Under the pieces are notes generated by a model. That model was not told the origin of the DNA, did no database searches, and saw only the letters and a program-made list of their open reading frames with translations. This document shows, in pieces, positions 60,869 through 64,000 of a stretch of 64,000 bases of DNA; position 1 is the first letter of the stretch, and each line of letters begins with the position of its first letter. The DNA is from Pseudoscleropodium purum (taxonomy: Eukaryota; Streptophyta; Bryopsida; Hypnales; Brachytheciaceae): NCBI GenBank assembly GCA_963969395.1, contig OZ017805.1, forward strand, positions 8,556,001 to 8,620,000, written 5' to 3'. A program made the translations under genes and the position numbers.

Positions 60869-62305
60869 ATGACGAAGGGGAAGAAGAAGGTTGCCAAGCT
60901 AAAACATGGAGAGGGACCATCAAACTTGGAGGTAGCTCGCCAAAGTCCTTCGGAGGAATGCAAAAAATTCATGATTGAGCGCATCCTTCAATTTTATGAA
61001 TCGGAAACAACATTGTCTTTAGACAATAAGTACATCAGATATCAAGAGGAGTGCGTATCTAAATTCAAGGTAGACATGACACAGATGTTGTTGGATGCAT
61101 TGAATGTGGCGAAGTGGCATGACGAAATGCATAAAACGTACTTCACCAAATGTTTGGAGAACAAGGTTCATGACGCTTTGTGGAATTCCAAAGTCATTTT
61201 GGTTAAATATGGCAAGGAATATCGACCCAATGACGCCCAGTTTGAAGAAGTGATTCTAAAAGCGGACTTATTTAGGGGGCGATGTGCTCCATTCGCCAAA
61301 ACGCACAATCGAGTTGGTTCAATTGATTGGTGGAAAAGCAATGATGGAGTTGCTAAAGCGGAAAGGACCAAACGGCACTTCATAGCACTTTCAGATACAG
61401 CACGCGTGATTGCTGTTGATGATAGAACAATGAGAGGTGGATATGCAACGATTCGAAAGGTTTGTATTGAAGGATGTCCAGGAATACTTCCTCATTGGGA
61501 GTTTGCGGCAAAGAAATCCATTCACCACCAAACTCGACCCAATCTTGCAAAGTTAGAATATCAAAATGAATCAATGGCTATTTGAATTCCACACACGGGT
61601 GTGATACGGTTTGCTACGGTGCACGGAACGCCGTGTGAAGGTTATGCGTATTGGTGGAATGGTGGAAATCTTCGACAAATGTTGAATATGGATAAGGACT
61701 TTCCAGACAACATTCAAATCCGTTTGATGTATACAAATCCAACCGAAGAGGAGGTTGTAAAAGCTCACCATTTAGGACGGTATCGGAAGAAGCGCACGGA
61801 GTTGATATGGGCGTTTATGCATATAATGTATGCAGTGCATGTTGCTGGACATTTGCACAATGATCTTTCTCCGGACAACATCTTGTTGCATTTTCCAGAG
61901 GATGAGTCACGTGTGTATATTGGAGTTTGCGATTGGGGCATGATCACCTTAGCTTCTCAGCCAATGAAGTCTTTGTACACATTCACATCAACAGATGAGA
62001 TGAAACAAACTTTGCAGAGGAGATGGTGGGTTGATCCACGTATTGCATATTTGCATAAAGCAGGTGCAGATGTGGAAGTCATTCCGATGTATTCACGTAA
62101 GTCGGAAGAGTATGCCATTCAAAAAATTGCTCGGCGGATGAATGGAAACAACATGTCAGAGGCGTATTTCAACGTGCTACGAAAAACACCTAGTGCGACA
62201 CAATTTGCCTTTCATGACTTTGTAAAAGTGTTTTATGCTTACTTGAAGCGCATTTCTTCGAAGATTGACGATGAAAATACTAGTTTGGCCCATGTGATTA
62301 CTTGA
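60869..62305 (+). pseudogene. Protein-kinase-like gene carried by the hAT element, one in-frame TGA
   Basis: ATG at 60869 opens 478 codons in one frame, with a single TGA at codon 239 (61583-61585). Residues 1-165 are a basic/helical N-terminal region without known motifs. The kinase fold then follows: a glycine-rich loop (RGGYATIRKV, 189-198), the ATP-binding Lys in FAAKK (about K215), and a hinge-like YAYWWNGGNLRQML (258-271). The catalytic loop is HNDLSPDN (H330, D332, N337), and VCDWG at 353-357 stands for DFG (metal-binding D355). RWWVDP near 385 resembles the activation-segment end. It is divergent from ordinary plant receptor or MAP kinases. Its substrate is unknown. It lies 3.8 kb from and divergent to the transposase, inside the same target duplication, so it is cargo of the element. 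The TGA could be a CGA change. Confidence 0.82.
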
Positions 62306-62639
62306 TTTTCTAATACATATCGTTGGCCGATGCCAGATGAACATTTTCGCCATTTATATTAAATTGGTAGTGCAGAAGTAGTAGTTGAATAGGTTATATA
62401 GGCATTAAAAATTAGTTTAGAAATATAGAGTTGGAATGAAAAAAATTATATGTGCAATTAGCCGAATGTGCACAATGTATGGTATTCTACATTAAATTGA
62501 ATACATTTTGCCCATATTGATTATGTTTGTATTTGTGTTGATCTCGATTTTTTAAATAGTATATATATATATTTGAAGTCACAAACTTTTTTAGTTTGCC
62601 TTCTGAAAATGAATTGGAATTTTTTCATAGTTTCAAGAC

Positions 62640-62841
62640 TATCATGGACTCATGGTCAAACTTTATAATCTTTTAAATTGTTTAAAGATTAAGGGAGTGA
62701 TCGCGGGGCAGTTTGGGTAGGGCGGTCGGGGGAAATAGGGCCGTCAAAGCGGACGGGGCGGATGGGTGGGGCGGACGGGCAGGGCGGACGGAGCAGTCCC
62801 GGCGGACGCTGCGTCCGCGTCCGGACGTCGTGTCAACCCTG
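62640..62841. promoter_or_regulatory. Right subterminal region and end of the hAT element
   Basis: GGCGGACGGGGCGGATGGG-type words run to 62825, then GTCCGGACGTCGTGTCAACCCTG at the end. It is an inverted copy of 63693-64000. Compared with that copy and with both derivatives it lacks a block of about 35-40 bp near the end (the 'gaatgtcagcggacgctgcggacacag' part) and about 60 bp further in. Confidence 0.75.
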
Positions 62842-62849
62842 TTGTTGAA

Positions 62850-63692
62850 GGATATTGAATGGATGAGATGCTCAATTTTTGCACAGAGTACATGCGTCAA
62901 TACAAAGGAACGGTGCACCAAGTATGGAATGTTGAAGAAGATGCAACAATGACAAATGAGATCCTATGTTTGAATGCCTACGAAATGTAAAAGATGTCTA
63001 ATGAGTTCCAAAACTTTGCCCACACCTTTGTTTTAGACAATGCATCATGCTTGGTGAATTAGCAATAGTAAGTGAAGCTAAGCAAGCGCTTAGGTGAGTT
63101 AAACCAATCCTAAACCCTTTTTAGAATAACACGTATTCGATGTTGAAGACAGGGAAGCTTGTTGCAAGGCAGTTGTCAACGTTGCTTTGCATTTTCTATG
63201 TCGTTGGCGACATAAAAAATGACTCAAATGTGTCGGTTGTCTTTAGTGCAGTGCTATCACAAACATCCAGTCTAACATTGCCTATCTTTGAAGATGTCTT
63301 GAATTGTCCAAATGAACAATACTATTTTTCATGATGTGTGCAGCAACATCTCTTCCACTTCATTTTTGCATTATTGTGTAGGAAGTACGAGGTAGCCAAA
63401 GCACAACGTCGAGAAGAGAGGCAGGCATTTCGGAGAGAAAATTGTCGTAGACATCAATTCAGCATAGTATTGTACCCACTTTATATATATGATTTGCCCC
63501 CTTTTACATCATCGCTAAGTACATGAGTGCAAGATCTAAGGAATGTAAGTGAATATGTCAATCTGGACATTATATAGTATGGGCAATCTCCCAAGCGATA
63601 TGCTATTGTACATCGGCAGATGTATGCCTATGGCATTCACTTTTGTATGCATAGTGCTAAAGGCGGTCTAATCACGTGTGATTCATGTGTGG
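62850..63692 (+). pseudogene. CACTA transposase (TNP2 type), C-terminal part, decayed
   Basis: It continues the TNP2 frame interrupted at 53199. After the duplication, GY*MDEMLNFCTEYMRQYKGT matches the conserved region following SIVE. About 63618-63692 reads MYAYGIHFCMHSAKGG.ITCDSCVA, corresponding to the C-terminal FHT..R....TQNSGV-type block of TNP2 proteins. Between these, stops and frame changes are frequent. It ends where the second hAT copy enters. Confidence 0.75.
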
Positions 63693-64000
63693 CAGGGTTG
63701 ACAGGACGTCTGGACGCGGACGCTGTGTCCGCAGCGTCCGCTGACATTCGCGGTCCCCGCGGACGTAGCGTTCGCCTGTCACCTCGTCCGCCCCATCCGT
63801 CCGCCCCACCCGTCCGCCCCGTCCGCTTTGACGGCCCTATTTCCCCCGACCGCCCTACCCAAACTGCCCCATGGTCACTCCCTTAATCTTTAAACAATTA
63901 AATGTTAAATGAAGTGCAATGGTTCGCGATTTGTCATTAAAACAATGTCTCTTATAAGTTAAAAGATTATAAAGTTCGACCATGAGTCCATGATAGTCTT
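63693..64000. mobile_element. Second hAT-family element, inverted, truncated by window edge
   Basis: It starts CAGGGTTGACAGGACG and is the inverse of the right end of the 53200-62841 element through to the window edge (AAAGTTCGACCATGAGTCCATGATAG). It is inserted in the same TNP2 pseudogene. The eight bases to its left, ATGTGTGG (63685-63692), would be the target duplication, but the partner is outside the window. Whether it also carries the kinase or transposase gene cannot be seen. Confidence 0.9.

Larger units (their letters stand above)
53200..62841. mobile_element. 9.6-kb hAT transposon carrying transposase and a protein-kinase-like gene
   Basis: Ends TAGGGTTGATG...GTGTCAACCCTG form a short inverted repeat (first base mismatched), with a perfect 8-bp duplication TTGTTGAA. 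Inside are a hAT transposase on the minus strand (53853-57026) and a divergently oriented protein-kinase-like gene on the plus strand (60869-62305), separated by about 3.8 kb of largely non-coding DNA. GTCCGCC/GGCGGAC arrays lie at 53215-53340, 57340-57515, 60318-60670 and 62700-62830. Small derivatives at 11228 and 27133 and a second copy at 63693 share its ends. Both genes carry nonsense codons, so this copy is probably not autonomous now. Confidence 0.93.
40361..64000 (+). mobile_element. Decayed CACTA (En/Spm-type) transposon with nested insertions; right end outside window
   Basis: A TNP2-type transposase pseudogene lies at about 50.07-53.2 kb and continues at 62.85-63.69 kb. The candidate left terminus CACTATAAGAAAACC is at 40361. 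The region 40.4-50 kb is rich in GATGTC/GACATC words like those near the ends of the 4.8-6.3 kb CACTA-like candidate. Nested within are unit D (44091-47635), the 9.6-kb hAT element (53200-62841) and a second hAT copy from 63693. The left boundary is uncertain because no matching right end is visible. Confidence 0.5.

Noticed and set aside
1..64000. CRISPR array, rRNA, tRNA gene or bacterial operon
   Set aside because: No evenly spaced repeat-spacer arrays, ribosomal motifs or Shine-Dalgarno-led operons are present. The sequence is plant-type repeat DNA.

Overview
The window looks like repeat-rich nuclear DNA of a land plant, but the lineage cannot be resolved from it. The evidence is a Ty1-copia element, a CACTA (En/Spm) TNP2-type transposase, a hAT transposase of the plant DUF659/hAT-C kind, Arabidopsis-type telomere-like repeats (CCCTAAA) and AT-rich spacers. 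I see no confidently functional host gene. Almost everything recognisable is transposable-element DNA, often nested, plus a few decayed coding remnants.

Layout. 1-918 is the 3' end of an 'A-type' unit whose other copy is complete at 19619-22902. 919-16193 holds decayed unrecognised reading frames, short tandem arrays, a putative solo LTR (7434-8703), a CACTA-like non-autonomous element (about 4814-6352) and a small hAT derivative (11228-11552) inside a RING-like remnant. 16194-24262 is a minus-strand copia element with target duplication GTAGT. Its primer-binding site matches the anticodon-loop region of initiator tRNA-Met, as in Drosophila copia, and the A unit sits inside its gag (duplication CAAAG). 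Three diverged relatives of the A unit follow: B (24618-27846, itself carrying a hAT derivative), C (33629-about 36309) and D (44091-47635). All four encode the same unrecognised, protein-level conserved product. A minisatellite of roughly 50 bp units lies at 29311-30520.

From about 40.4 kb to beyond the window end is a decayed CACTA element with its TNP2 frame at about 50.07-53.2 kb, continuing at 62.85-63.69 kb. It is split by a 9.6-kb hAT element (53200-62841, 8-bp duplication TTGTTGAA) and hit again by a second, inverted member of the same hAT family starting at 63693.

The most interesting system is the 9.6-kb hAT element. Besides a nearly complete transposase on the minus strand (two in-frame stops), it carries a divergently oriented protein-kinase-like gene on the plus strand (one in-frame stop; main catalytic residues kept). 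GTCCGCC/GGCGGAC motif arrays lie at both element ends and also just upstream of each gene, which suggests shared control by the transposase. Small derivatives keeping only the two ends lie at 11.2 and 27.1 kb. Decay across the window is largely by in-frame nonsense changes that C-to-T transitions could explain, as expected for methylated plant transposons.
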